Below are positions 33,055 to 42,314 of a stretch of DNA of 64,000 nucleotides, piece by piece. Position 1 is the first letter of the stretch. Every line of letters begins with the position of its first letter. Source of the stretch: Chryseobacterium sp. MEBOG06 (lineage in GTDB: Bacteria; Bacteroidota; Bacteroidia; Flavobacteriales; Weeksellaceae); the NCBI RefSeq assembly GCF_021869765.1, contig NZ_CP084580.1, positions 186,001 to 250,000 on the forward strand, written 5' to 3'. The position numbers were made by a program, and so were the translations under genes. The notes under the pieces were generated by a model. The model had not been told where the DNA came from and did no database searches. It was given only the letters and a program-made list of their open reading frames with translations.

Positions 33055-35928
33055 ATGATTAAAAAACTATCATTAATCTCTTTATTCACTTTGCTGCCTG
33101 CGTCCTATTATTTTGCGCAGACGACAGTGTTTGCGTATCTTAAGGATGCGGATGGGAAACCTGTTGAACAGGCAAGCGTGGATTTAAAAGGAGCAGGAAA
33201 TGATGTAAAGGCGGACAAAATCGGATACTTCCAATTTGCTGATTTGATGCCCGGACATTATCAGATTATGGTTACAAAATCAAATTTTGAAACTAAAATT
33301 TTAGAATTTGATGTAATTACTAATGAGAAAAAGAAAGATCTTGGAGTAATTACTCTTTATTCGGCATTAACTAATGCAGATCAGGGCTTAGCTATTGTAG
33401 AAGACTCTGGTGAGAGTGATAATGGAGGACAGCAAACTGCAACAGTAGGGCTGCTTCAATCTTCTCAGGATATATTCAACAGAATTGCAAGCTTTGACCT
33501 TGGACAGTACTGGTTCCGTCCAAGAGGAATTGACAGCAGAACCGGAGAAAATATGATTAATGGAGTCTCTATGGCCGCTGCAGACAACGGAGACGTTGAT
33601 TTCAGCACATGGGGTGGATTAAATGAAATTACCCGTTATCCGGAAATTTCTGCTAATCATGCTCCCTCTGAATATGCTTTTGGGGGAACTACAGGTGTGT
33701 TTTATAAAAATACTAAAGCAAGTGAGTACAGAAAAGGAAGTCAGCTGACTTACTCTCTGACAAACAGAAATTATAATAACAGATTGTCTTACAGATTCTC
33801 TTCCGGGATGAACAAAAACGGATGGGCATTTACTGGGATGATTGCAAGAAGATGGGCCCAGGAAGGTATTCAGGATGGAACTTCTTATGATGCATACAGT
33901 GGCTATATCGGTGTTGAGAAAAAATTCAGCGACAGCCATACCATGACGTTTAATGCTATTGGTTCTAAATATGCGAGAAGTTCTTCCAGTCCAAATACTC
34001 AGGAAGTATATGATTTCAGAGGAGTTCATTACAACTCCTATTGGGGATGGCAAGATGGAGAGAAAAGAAATGAAAGGGTAAGAAGAGGTTTCCAGCCCAT
34101 GCTTCAGCTGCAGGATTTCTGGAAAATCAATAAAAATTCCCAGTTATGGACTTCAGTTTCTTACCAGTTTGGAAAAGAATATAGTTCAAGATTAGATTGG
34201 TACAGAGCCAATAACCCATCACCTACCTATTACCGTAATTTGCCAAGTTATTGGTTGAATTATAATAATCCGGCTCCATCACAGGCAGAAAATATCGGCT
34301 TCTGGAGAGACAAATGGACTAATAATGACGAAAAATATACACAGATCAACTGGGATAATCTTTATAATGCCAACAGAAATGTGGAATACAGTTCTGTGTT
34401 TGGCGGAAGAAGAGCTGCCTACTATCTTGTGGATGATGTAAAAGATGATAAAGTATGGAATGCATCTACTCACTATACTTATAACTTCAGTGATACTTCA
34501 CGTTTTATTTTAAACGTATCTTATCAGAATTACAGATCTGAGCAGTACAGAGAGGTAAACGATTTATTAGGGGCCGATTTTGCTCTGAATATGGACCCGT
34601 TTGCATCCAACACAACTGCCGGAAATGTTTGGGGGCAGTACAATACGAAAGAAGACGTTGGTTCTGTTGCAAAGAGAGAAGGTGACAGAATTGGATATAG
34701 CTATATTTTCAGAAGACAGGAAGTTAAAATAAACCCGGCATTTAAATTTGCAACAGGGAAATTTGATGTCTTTGTTTCCGGATTATTCGGATATACCAAT
34801 AACAGCAGAGAAGGGCAGTTCCAACATTACCTATATCCTTCATCTTATGGAAAAGGAGAAGACAAAAACTTCTGGAATGCAGGTATCAAAGGGCAGGTTA
34901 CTTATAAAATCAATGGTAGGAACTTCTTGGTTTATAATGGAGCATACTTTTCACAGTCTCCGTTCTTAAATGATATTTATTTCAATACAAGAGTAAGTGG
35001 TGTTACTACTCCGGGTATCAAAAACGTTGTGATCGATGCTAATGATCTGAGTTATGTAATTTCTACTCCGATTCTTAAAGTTAGATTAACAGGTTACCTT
35101 GTTAATACTCAGAATGAAACAAGTGTACAGAGATATTTTGCACAAGGCGTTAAGTTGACGACACTCACTGAAAGCGGAGATCAGACTCCTATTCAGGATG
35201 GTGCTTTCATCACGCAGGTACTTGCAGGAGCAAACAAAAGAAATATGGGGATTGAACTTGGAGCTCAGGTGAAAGTTACCCCTACTTTAACGGCTAGTGG
35301 ATTGTTAAGCGTAGGACAGTATACTTATACTAATAATCCTACGGTTTATTTCGCTTCTGACGCTGTTGGAACGTTCAGAGAACTGGATGGAAACGGGAAT
35401 ATTGTATCAAGATCTTACACCAACATGGGTGAGGCTACTCTTAAAAATTACAGACAAGGAGGAACTCCTCAGGAGGCGTATACTTTAGGTCTTAGATATA
35501 GCAGCCCTAAATACTGGTGGGTGGGTGCAACCTGGAACTACTTCGGGCACTCTTTCTTAGATCCGTCTCCGGTAACCAGAACAGCAAGATTCTATACGAA
35601 TCCTAACACCCCTGGAGTTCCTTATGATAATGTAACTGAGGAAGAATTAGCAAGAGTGCTGACTCCTACTAAGCTGCCTTCAGCATTTTTCTTCAATGTG
35701 AATGCAGGGAAATCCTGGATGATCGGTAAGTATTACGTATTGGTGTCTGCTTCTGTAAACAACATTCTTAACAATAGAAATTACATTACAGGAGGATTCG
35801 AGCAGACAAGAAACGTTAACTATAAAGACTATGCTAATGACTACGACAGCGGAAACATGGTATTCGCTCCTAAATATTGGTATAATCAGGGTAGATCTTA
35901 TTTTGTCAACCTTCAGTTCAGATTCTAA
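33055..35928 (+). CDS. TonB-dependent receptor with carboxypeptidase-like N-terminal domain
   Basis: This 957-residue outer-membrane protein has a signal peptide (residues 1-22) and a carboxypeptidase-regulatory-like beta-sandwich (about 24-105, KDADGKPVEQASVDLKG). The plug (about 130-230) includes FRPRGIDSRTGENMINGVSM, and a 22-strand type barrel ends in the aromatic terminus FVNLQFRF. The layout is SusC-like, but the partner is a DUF5689 lipoprotein rather than a SusD protein. The two genes are 26 nt apart and co-transcribed. The substrate is unknown; the divergent EEP enzyme hints at nucleotide- or phosphate-containing material. Confidence 0.9.
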   Translation: MIKKLSLISLFTLLPASYYFAQTTVFAYLKDADGKPVEQASVDLKGAGNDVKADKIGYFQFADLMPGHYQIMVTKSNFETKILEFDVITNEKKKDLGVITLYSALTNADQGLAIVEDSGESDNGGQQTATVGLLQSSQDIFNRIASFDLGQYWFRPRGIDSRTGENMINGVSMAAADNGDVDFSTWGGLNEITRYPEISANHAPSEYAFGGTTGVFYKNTKASEYRKGSQLTYSLTNRNYNNRLSYRFSSGMNKNGWAFTGMIARRWAQEGIQDGTSYDAYSGYIGVEKKFSDSHTMTFNAIGSKYARSSSSPNTQEVYDFRGVHYNSYWGWQDGEKRNERVRRGFQPMLQLQDFWKINKNSQLWTSVSYQFGKEYSSRLDWYRANNPSPTYYRNLPSYWLNYNNPAPSQAENIGFWRDKWTNNDEKYTQINWDNLYNANRNVEYSSVFGGRRAAYYLVDDVKDDKVWNASTHYTYNFSDTSRFILNVSYQNYRSEQYREVNDLLGADFALNMDPFASNTTAGNVWGQYNTKEDVGSVAKREGDRIGYSYIFRRQEVKINPAFKFATGKFDVFVSGLFGYTNNSREGQFQHYLYPSSYGKGEDKNFWNAGIKGQVTYKINGRNFLVYNGAYFSQSPFLNDIYFNTRVSGVTTPGIKNVVIDANDLSYVISTPILKVRLTGYLVNTQNETSVQRYFAQGVKLTTLTESGDQTPIQDGAFITQVLAGANKRNMGIELGAQVKVTPTLTASGLLSVGQYTYTNNPTVYFASDAVGTFRELDGNGNIVSRSYTNMGEATLKNYRQGGTPQEAYTLGLRYSSPKYWWVGATWNYFGHSFLDPSPVTRTARFYTNPNTPGVPYDNVTEEELARVLTPTKLPSAFFFNVNAGKSWMIGKYYVLVSASVNNILNNRNYITGGFEQTRNVNYKDYANDYDSGNMVFAPKYWYNQGRSYFVNLQFRF

Positions 35929-35954
35929 AAAAATAAATTTAAAAATTGAAAACA

Positions 35955-37367
35955 ATGAAAAATATATATTTTAAAGCGGCCTTTTTTAGTGCCATTTCCA
36001 TGCTGACATTATCGTCTTGTGTAAAATCCGATGATTATGAAGTGCCGGCAATCCAATGTACAAACAAGTTTGCAGCAGCTAATCACCAGTTATCAGAACT
36101 TGCAACTATTGCTAAGCCAAAACCAGCTGAAGCTGATATCATTAAAGATGATTTCATCGTTGAAGCTTATGTTTCTTCAAGTGATGAATCAGGAAACATT
36201 TACAAAATGATGTTCCTTCAGGATAAGCCTGAAAATCCTACCCAAGGTATTGAAATTGATATTGACGGTGGAAACCAGTATCTTGACTTCCCAACGGGAG
36301 CTCTGGTTAGAATTAACCTTAAAGGACTTATCGTTCAGGCTTCTAATGGAAATATCAAAGTAGGTTCTTATGACCCTAGTTACTCTGTAGGAAGAATCAA
36401 TCCAAACAAAGTGTCAAATTACATGGCAAGAGTTTGTGATGGACAGAAGCCTGTAGTAGCAGTAATGAAGCCGTTAGAGTTTAACAGTATTGCAGATGCT
36501 CTTAAAAATGGTGCACACATCAACCAGCTTGTAAAAATCAAAAACGTTCAGTACGAAGATGCAGAACTGGGAAAAACTTTTGGTGACGAAAGTGCTACAG
36601 GAGACCGTTATATTACGGATAAAAAAGCGGGTAGACTAGATCTTCGTTTCAGTAACTATGCAACATTTGCGAAGTCTCCGATTTCTCCTACGTATGCTAA
36701 AAGTGGTGATATCGTTCTTCTTTTAAGCCGTTATACGAGTCCAAGTAACCCAACAACTCCAACGTTTACAGAGCAGGCTTATATCAGAAATCTTAGTGAT
36801 ATGAACTTCCCTAATGCAAGATTTAACCCGGGAGAGCCAGAAGCTCCGTCAGCTACTGCCGTTAACCTTTTTGCAGGATCTGATTTTGAAAACTGGCCAT
36901 CTTTCCTATCTACTTTAAATAGCTTTGGGCTTATGCCTTATGCATCTCAAGGTATTAATCTGGGGTACAACGGTACAAACTCCCTTCAGATTAAAGGTAC
37001 ACCTGCCAATAATGACTATGTATTTACATCAGTTGCTGCTACCGGAATACCTGCTGTTCCAAAGAGAATTACAATGTACATTAAAGGTGTAGCGACAGGA
37101 AAATCACTTTCTTTCAACGTATATAAAACGAATGGTACTTTCTATTCATTCAACTTAGGAACATTTGCTACAGGTGCTACACTAATTTCAGAAAGTGCTA
37201 ACTCATATACTGGATCCATCAATACAAACGGACAGTGGAGATTAGTAGAACTTACGCTTACAGGTCTTGCCGATCTTAACGTAACCGCTGGAAAAACTAT
37301 GTTTGCTTTAAAAACAGGATCAAATGGAAACTATGATATTCAGATTGATAATATCAAAATTGAGTAA
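35955..37367 (+). CDS. DUF5689 lipoprotein with C-terminal jelly-roll-like domain
   Basis: This 470-residue lipoprotein has a signal ending in TLSSC (Cys near residue 22). Residues 50-285 match DUF5689, a beta-rich domain with an OB-like second part that is common in Bacteroidota surface lipoproteins. Residues 300-470 look like a carbohydrate-binding or jelly-roll domain (NLFAGSDFENWPSFLSTLNS near its start, ending GNYDIQIDNIKIE). The start is the ATG at 35955; an upstream TTG is in frame but adds only three codons. It is the partner of the TonB receptor and is followed by a strong terminator. Confidence 0.82.
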   Translation: MKNIYFKAAFFSAISMLTLSSCVKSDDYEVPAIQCTNKFAAANHQLSELATIAKPKPAEADIIKDDFIVEAYVSSSDESGNIYKMMFLQDKPENPTQGIEIDIDGGNQYLDFPTGALVRINLKGLIVQASNGNIKVGSYDPSYSVGRINPNKVSNYMARVCDGQKPVVAVMKPLEFNSIADALKNGAHINQLVKIKNVQYEDAELGKTFGDESATGDRYITDKKAGRLDLRFSNYATFAKSPISPTYAKSGDIVLLLSRYTSPSNPTTPTFTEQAYIRNLSDMNFPNARFNPGEPEAPSATAVNLFAGSDFENWPSFLSTLNSFGLMPYASQGINLGYNGTNSLQIKGTPANNDYVFTSVAATGIPAVPKRITMYIKGVATGKSLSFNVYKTNGTFYSFNLGTFATGATLISESANSYTGSINTNGQWRLVELTLTGLADLNVTAGKTMFALKTGSNGNYDIQIDNIKIE

Positions 37368-37394
37368 TACAGGATTTCACCTCTGATAATTTAA

Positions 37395-37430
37395 AAAAAT
37401 AAGCCGGCTCTATAAAGCCGGCTTATTTTT
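37395..37430. terminator. bidirectional terminator
   Basis: AATAAGCCGGCT (37398-37409) pairs with AGCCGGCTTATT (37416-37427) around CTATAA, with A-rich sequence before and T-rich after. Confidence 0.88.
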
Positions 37431-37534
37431 ATATATCATTATGAATATGAGGCTAATAGATCTGTGTCAGGCTCAAAATAAATTAATAAAACAAAAAAAC
37501 ACTGCTGATGAAGTGGTTTAATTATTTACGTCTT

Positions 37535-38123
37535 TTAATTAACTGTAATTGTTGGATCCCAGTAAAAGTAGCCGTATAAAATCTGCTTATTACTATCTTT
37601 TGGATCTAAAATATAAAGTGCAAACTGTACATAGAAGTTCTCTTTTCCTGTAGTTCTCACTTTGGAATCAATACTGGCGAAAGTAATATCAGCTTTAGTG
37701 GCAGGAAGTCCGTTTAGAGATTTCACATCTGGTACAACAGCCTCCTTTCTTTCCACAGAATTATATACAAAATTATTAAAAACCTGTTCTCCGGACCAAT
37801 ATTTAATATTGTAAATAATGACAGCATCATCAGAATTCTGATAAATTGAAGTTCCTCTGAAAGAAACTACATCTCCTGCTCTTGCACTGAAGTCTAGGTC
37901 GGCAGAACCCTGCCCAGAAAGAGCGTTGGCATTTGAAGCAATCATATGCTGGCTATTGTGATCAATTCCTGTTGGATTATTGGGATCTGTACTTGGAGAA
38001 GTATAATGTGATCTTATATAATCTGTGTCAATTACGATCAGGATATCTATTTCCTGGCTGGATGCTTTAAGTTGTGAGTTGTCTATGATATTTAGTTTTT
38101 TAGTTTGGTATATTCTTACTCAT
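37535..38123 (-). CDS. AidA/PixA-like inclusion-body family protein with probable 5' frameshift
   Basis: The sequence reads DIVIL-type beta-strand regions and the PixA/AidA pattern DHNSQHMIASNANALSGQG and SDDAVIIYNIKYWSGE. An ATG-initiated frame starts only at 37945, which would miss the first third of the domain. In the same frame the codons upstream encode SSQEIDILIVIDTDYIRSHY, clearly part of the protein. That frame then runs into a TGA with no ATG, GTG or TTG start. Removing one base near 38102 joins it to the ATG at 38123 (MSKNIPN, 66 nt below a TACATTTG -7 box). Family members form inclusion bodies or bind hydrophobic ligands. It may be a pseudogene, a miscall or a rare start. Confidence 0.65.
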
Positions 38124-38513
38124 TTGGCTTTTCAGATTCCGCCCTGTGATTGTAGTGATTTCAGCTTCACGGTTGTGGTTGTAATTACTATACAAATGTA
38201 CATTGCTGAAAATGAAATTATTAGAGTGTAAATGCTGAAAAGTATCATTACGGGTTTTTACCTAATTAATTTAAAACCAAATGGAAAAGCTGAGAGGTAA
38301 ATTCTATAATGAAAGAAGACCTTTCATTTTCACGATAAGAATAAATTTTTCTGAGTGTATACTATAAGTAGAGCAAGTAGTTTTTTTACTTAAATAAAAC
38401 GGTGGTCCTTTTAAACTGGTCTATTAAGCCAGTGTTGGCTTTTATGCAAAAAAAATACCCTAAAAGCTAAGCTCTCAGGGTACCCATTTATAATGGTTAA
38501 ATCTAATTTTCTT
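38124..38513. other. intergenic stretch with a -7 box and a terminator, no gene seen
   Basis: This 390-nt AT-rich stretch holds a TACATTTG -7 box on the minus strand (38200-38193) for the PixA-like gene. It also holds a hairpin at 38448-38482 (TACCCT pairing with AGGGTA, T run on the minus strand) that probably ends the DUF6702 gene. A small second stem (AAGCCA/TGGCTT near 38427-38442) has no clear role. I see no coding signal. Confidence 0.6.
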
Positions 38514-38984
38514 TTAAAAAGAAACCTCATTTACTTCTTTTCCTCTTTGGAAGTTCATCATTTTCTGGCTGCCTTTATAGCCAATGCTGACCAGATTGAT
38601 TTGCTTGGGAAAAGCACTTAAAAGGATCGTATTTTTAATTTTTAAGGTGCTGATATCTGAAACACCACCGGTTTCAAAATACACCCATACAGTTTCTCCG
38701 CTGACCTGGCTTCCTGTGAAGGTAATTGTTTTGGGAGCACCATTGACAAATACATCAAAATTATTGTTCACATATTTTTTAACTTCTGCTTCAAAGCCTG
38801 CCGTGTTAGGGTTGATTTTGATAGCATCAGAGATATGGCTTGTATTCATTTTTGTGGTAAACTTCAACGTCTTGCTTCCATCAATATAGTCCACTTTGGT
38901 CATTGAAGAGAAAAAGTCTGCATACATAAAACTCATTAACACAAAAAATGTTAAAATTCCTGATATATATAAAAGTTTTTTCAT
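38514..38984 (-). CDS. DUF6702 family protein
   Basis: This 156-residue protein has an N-terminal hydrophobic signal or anchor (MKKLLYISGILTFFVLMSFM). The rest is a compact beta-rich domain with KVDYIDGSKTLKFTTKMNTS and ETVWVYFETGGVSDISTLKI. The pattern is that of DUF6702, a Bacteroidota family of unknown function. I chose the Met at 38984 because the hydrophobic segment starts there. It lies 58 nt downstream of the LOG gene on the same strand. Confidence 0.7.
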   Translation of the reverse strand: MKKLLYISGILTFFVLMSFMYADFFSSMTKVDYIDGSKTLKFTTKMNTSHISDAIKINPNTAGFEAEVKKYVNNNFDVFVNGAPKTITFTGSQVSGETVWVYFETGGVSDISTLKIKNTILLSAFPKQINLVSIGYKGSQKMMNFQRGKEVNEVSF

Positions 38985-39042
38985 CTTAATTAATAGATTT
39001 ACAATCATACTTGCTAGTTATAAGTCACAAATAATATGCCAA

Positions 39043-39795
39043 TTAGAAATTTACATTCACAGAATACTTATCATAAAAAGCTTTAATATGCGCTACTGCC
39101 TCATCAGCAGTGTCTACCACGCGATAAAGATCCAAATCATCTTCAGCAATCATTCCTTCTTTTAGCAGAGTGGCTTTGAACCAATCCAGTAATCCACCCC
39201 AAAATTCACTTCCTACCAATACAATAGGAAACTTGCCAATTTTGTTGGTCTGAATCAGGGTCATTGCTTCTGTCAGCTCATCCAAAGTCCCGAAACCTCC
39301 CGGCATTACTACAAAACCCTGAGAATATTTTACAAACATTACTTTTCTTACGAAGAAGTAATCAAAATTCATAGAGTAGGACTTATTGATATAAGGATTA
39401 AAGTGCTGCTCAAAAGGGAGGTCAATATTAAGACCAATGGATTTCCCTTCTGCATTAAAAGCACCTTTGTTTCCGGCTTCCATAATACCAGGTCCACCTC
39501 CGGTAATAATTCCGAAGCCTAATTTTGTTATTTTTTCGGCAATTTCTACTGCCATTTTGTAGTACTTATTCTCCGGCTGCAGACGTGCTGAACCAAATAT
39601 AGAAACACAAGGCCCTATCTTAGCCAGTTTTTCGTAGCCGTCTACAAATTCAGCCATGATCTTAAAGACCATCCAGCTGTCTTTGGTAATCGTTTCGTCC
39701 CAGGTCTTCTGTCTGAAACTGTTAAGCAGTTTTGTTTCGTTTATATCAAATTCCGGATTTACTAAACTTTCATCCCTGGTCCCATCAATTTCCAT
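39043..39795 (-). CDS. LOG family protein (TIGR00730 Rossmann fold)
   Basis: This 250-residue protein belongs to the LOG/TIGR00730 group, whose studied members are nucleoside-5'-monophosphate phosphoribohydrolases. It has CVSIFGSARLQPENKYYKMA, GGGPGIMEAGNKGAF with the catalytic Glu in the following segment, and VVMPGGFGTLDELTEAMTLI (the PGGxGTxxE signature). The physiological substrate in flavobacteria is unknown. It is 8 nt downstream of the MurU-like gene and therefore in the same operon. Confidence 0.88.
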   Translation of the reverse strand: MEIDGTRDESLVNPEFDINETKLLNSFRQKTWDETITKDSWMVFKIMAEFVDGYEKLAKIGPCVSIFGSARLQPENKYYKMAVEIAEKITKLGFGIITGGGPGIMEAGNKGAFNAEGKSIGLNIDLPFEQHFNPYINKSYSMNFDYFFVRKVMFVKYSQGFVVMPGGFGTLDELTEAMTLIQTNKIGKFPIVLVGSEFWGGLLDWFKATLLKEGMIAEDDLDLYRVVDTADEAVAHIKAFYDKYSVNVNF

Positions 39796-39803
39796 TGCAA
39801 AAT

Positions 39804-40517
39804 TTATTTAAAATGTTTCTCTGCTTCTATTATGGATGCCGGCCTTCCGACATCTATGAGAATACTGTCATGTTTAAAACCGTGTATATGCTCGGTCTGC
39901 ATCAGATCCAGATATTCTTCCATAATAGAAAATTTGCCTGTTCTTTTTATTTTTTCAAAGATAATAGGGTTGATGCAATGAACTCCACTGAATGCCAATG
40001 CTTTAAATCCCTTGTTGAATTCAGCAAGACGCTGTTCACCCGTCTGTACATTCAGCCAGCCCCTTAAAACAGAATCATCATTGAAAAGGAGTTTTCTAGA
40101 ACTTTCCCTATCTGAAACTGCTAAAGTAGCAAAATCTTTTATCTTTTTATGATATTCTACCAATGCATTGATATTTAGGTCTGTTAAAATATCAGCATTC
40201 ATAATTATAAAATCTTCTCCGTGATCAAGATACTTTCTTGCAAAAATCAAGCCTCCTCCGGTTTCAAGGAGCTCGTTAGATTCATCGGAGATTTCTATCT
40301 TACAACCGAAATTATCATTTTTATTTAGAAAATCAACTATTTGACTTCCAAAATGATGAATATTGATAACAAAATCTGTTATTCCGAAGCTTTTCAGATA
40401 ATTGATATTTCTTTCCAAAAGTGGAATTTCATTTACTTTTGCCAGTGCTTTTGGATGGTGGTCTGTAAATGGTTTAAGGCGGGTGCCTTTTCCTGCTGCG
40501 AAAATAAGAGCCTTCAT
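39804..40517 (-). CDS. murU: sugar nucleotidyltransferase, MurU-like
   Basis: This 237-residue enzyme has the sugar-phosphate nucleotidyltransferase fold. The signature is MKALIFAAGKGTRLKPFTDH, then PKALAKVNEIPLLERNINYL and the metal-binding MNADILTDLN. MurU joins UTP to MurNAc-1-phosphate to give UDP-MurNAc and so bypasses the early, fosfomycin-sensitive steps of peptidoglycan synthesis. The gene is 70 nt from the RapZ-C gene and shares the strand with the AmgK-like kinase, and that pairing supports the assignment. A general hexose-1-phosphate enzyme is the main alternative. Confidence 0.82.
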   Translation of the reverse strand: MKALIFAAGKGTRLKPFTDHHPKALAKVNEIPLLERNINYLKSFGITDFVINIHHFGSQIVDFLNKNDNFGCKIEISDESNELLETGGGLIFARKYLDHGEDFIIMNADILTDLNINALVEYHKKIKDFATLAVSDRESSRKLLFNDDSVLRGWLNVQTGEQRLAEFNKGFKALAFSGVHCINPIIFEKIKRTGKFSIMEEYLDLMQTEHIHGFKHDSILIDVGRPASIIEAEKHFK

Positions 40518-40587
40518 AATTGGTTGACTAATAAGTAGTGTGTAATGGGCAGTTTGATAAATGATCAGTAAATAAAGTACTGATTTA

Positions 40588-41004
40588 TTAATTATTAGCC
40601 GTGTTTAATTGTGGTTGTTCGTCGTGGTGAAGGCTTACCTGTGTTCCTTCAGGATACTTTTCTTTGATAAACTCAGCAATTTTTATTGCAGAATATACCG
40701 ACCTGTGCTGGCCTCCTGTACATCCGAAATTAATCTGAAGATGTTCAAATCCTCTCTCTAAATAATCATTAATATTAATCGAGATAAGAGATTTTACCAG
40801 TTCTAAAAACTGAGGCATTTCTGTTTTAGTTTCAAGATATTCCTGAACGCCAATATCATTTCCGGTTTGTTTTTTATATTCTTCAATTCTTCCGGGATTT
40901 AAAATTCCTCTGCAGTCAAAAGCGAAACCTCCGCCATTTCCTGAATGATCTTTAGGAATTCCTCCTTTCTTGTATGAAAAACTGTGTATGTCTATGTGCA
41001 GCAT
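40588..41004 (-). CDS. RapZ C-terminal-domain protein
   Basis: This 138-residue protein corresponds to the C-terminal half of RapZ only, with FSYKKGGIPKDHSGNGGGFA, DCRGILNPGR and the RapZ motif FGCTGGQHRSVYSA. The N-terminal P-loop ATPase domain of full RapZ (about 284 residues) is absent. In Escherichia coli the RapZ C-terminal domain binds glucosamine-6-phosphate and GlmZ/GlmY RNAs. Here it stands between the AmgK-like and MurU-like genes on the same strand, suggesting it senses or regulates amino-sugar flux. No GlmZ-like RNA is evident in the window. Confidence 0.85.
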   Translation of the reverse strand: MLHIDIHSFSYKKGGIPKDHSGNGGGFAFDCRGILNPGRIEEYKKQTGNDIGVQEYLETKTEMPQFLELVKSLISININDYLERGFEHLQINFGCTGGQHRSVYSAIKIAEFIKEKYPEGTQVSLHHDEQPQLNTANN

Positions 41005-41088
41005 TTTATCTTTTATTTTTTGTTGAACCTTTTTAGGCCTGTTTAATTATATTGAAGTGATTGTTTGGGTCTGAACAGATCTGAAGGT

Positions 41089-42108
41089 TTAAATTTTTAT
41101 TATTCTTTCAATTTTCTGTTTTGTTTTCTCAGCGGCCAGCTGTTGAATTACTTTATTCAGTTCCGGATAATTTTTCATTTCTTCCCAGGAAAGAGCAAAC
41201 TGTGTAATATTCTGGATTCCTTTTTCTAAACTTGCGATGAAATGCTGCTTTCTCTGGATCAAACCTCTGAATCCATAAGCTCCCAGGACCTGTAAGAATC
41301 TCATCATCTGAATAGGTTTGATGCAGTTTTTTAGCTGAACTCTCATTTCAGTACTTTCGAACTGGGTGATATAAAATTCAAGCATTTTATTTTTGAAATC
41401 TTCAGGAAAATTAGCCTTCGCCTGAAATAAAAAGGAAATCACATCATATAACAAAGGCCCATACATCGCAGACTGATAATCAATAAATGAAACTTTATTT
41501 TCTTCATTTACCATAATATTTCTTGCCTGAAAGTCACGGATCATAATTCCTTTAGGTTCAAGATTTTCAATGTGTACAGCAATTTTTTTGAATTCCTTCA
41601 GAAGAGTAGATTTATTGTATTCCAGTTCCAGAACGTCTGCCACAAAGTTTTTAAAATAGTAAAGGTCATGAATTACCGGAAGCTCGTCATAACTTTCATA
41701 TTCAAATGTCCTTGAATAATCTATTTTCCCTTGTGTATGTATCTGTAGTTGAAAAAGCTTTTCTAATGTTTGCTGGACCAAAGATTTAACAGAAGGAGAG
41801 AAGCCTTCTTTGGTGATCACCTCCGAAAGTGTCTGTGCTCCCAGAAACTCCTGTATATACATTTTTCGGTCATCCGAAACGGCAAGAATTTTTGGAGTAT
41901 TAAGATTTACCTTAGAGAATACTTCCGAATAATATAAAAAACTTTCATTTTCCGGAATATTTTCGTTGTAGGTGATGATGTATTTTTCAGTATCAGCTGA
42001 GGCCATAAAGTTGACCCTCGCAGAGCCGCTTTGAGCTAATGTGATGAATTCGGTCGATTTTTTACCCAATTGGTTTTCAAAAAATCGTTTTGCATTTTCA
42101 GAAGTCAT
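41089..42108 (-). CDS. amgK: aminoglycoside-phosphotransferase-fold kinase, AmgK-like
   Basis: This 339-residue kinase has the APH fold. The catalytic loop reads MIRDFQARNIMV, with Asp and Asn at the usual places but Ile where the His of the classical HxDxxxxN motif would be. The second metal motif is FIDYQSAMYGPLLYDVISFL. AmgK phosphorylates MurNAc or GlcNAc at the anomeric position. I favour that role because a MurU-like gene is two genes downstream. The N-terminal lobe (ITLAQSGSARVNFM) fits the family. A homoserine/choline-kinase role is the main alternative. Confidence 0.78.
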   Translation of the reverse strand: MTSENAKRFFENQLGKKSTEFITLAQSGSARVNFMASADTEKYIITYNENIPENESFLYYSEVFSKVNLNTPKILAVSDDRKMYIQEFLGAQTLSEVITKEGFSPSVKSLVQQTLEKLFQLQIHTQGKIDYSRTFEYESYDELPVIHDLYYFKNFVADVLELEYNKSTLLKEFKKIAVHIENLEPKGIMIRDFQARNIMVNEENKVSFIDYQSAMYGPLLYDVISFLFQAKANFPEDFKNKMLEFYITQFESTEMRVQLKNCIKPIQMMRFLQVLGAYGFRGLIQRKQHFIASLEKGIQNITQFALSWEEMKNYPELNKVIQQLAAEKTKQKIERIIKI

Positions 42109-42302
42109 AATATGAAAACAAATATACTAATTTAACGGGAGTTAGAAATATCAGTTCTTTTATAATTATCTGAATAGATATACTGAATGTTTTTTACAGA
42201 AAACAAAAGATAAATGCATTTGTCTTCTATATTATTTCCCTGTTTTTAGATTTAATAGCAAGCATTCTTGTCTCAAAATCAGATTTGTTTCACTCTAATT
42301 TT

Positions 42303-42310
42303 TATCTTTG
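42303..42310 (+). promoter_or_regulatory. -7 box TATCTTTG of xrtF
   Basis: The box ends 4 nt before the xrtF ATG, so the predicted transcript would be leaderless or nearly so. An upstream TTTG (42284-42287) is 15 nt away, slightly short of the usual spacing. Confidence 0.5.
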
Positions 42311-42314
42311 TAAT

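Noticed and set aside
40588..41004. Truncated or broken full-length RapZ
   Set aside because: The gene has its own start and stop, the neighbouring sequence holds no remnant of the P-loop domain, and stand-alone RapZ-C proteins exist in this phylum.
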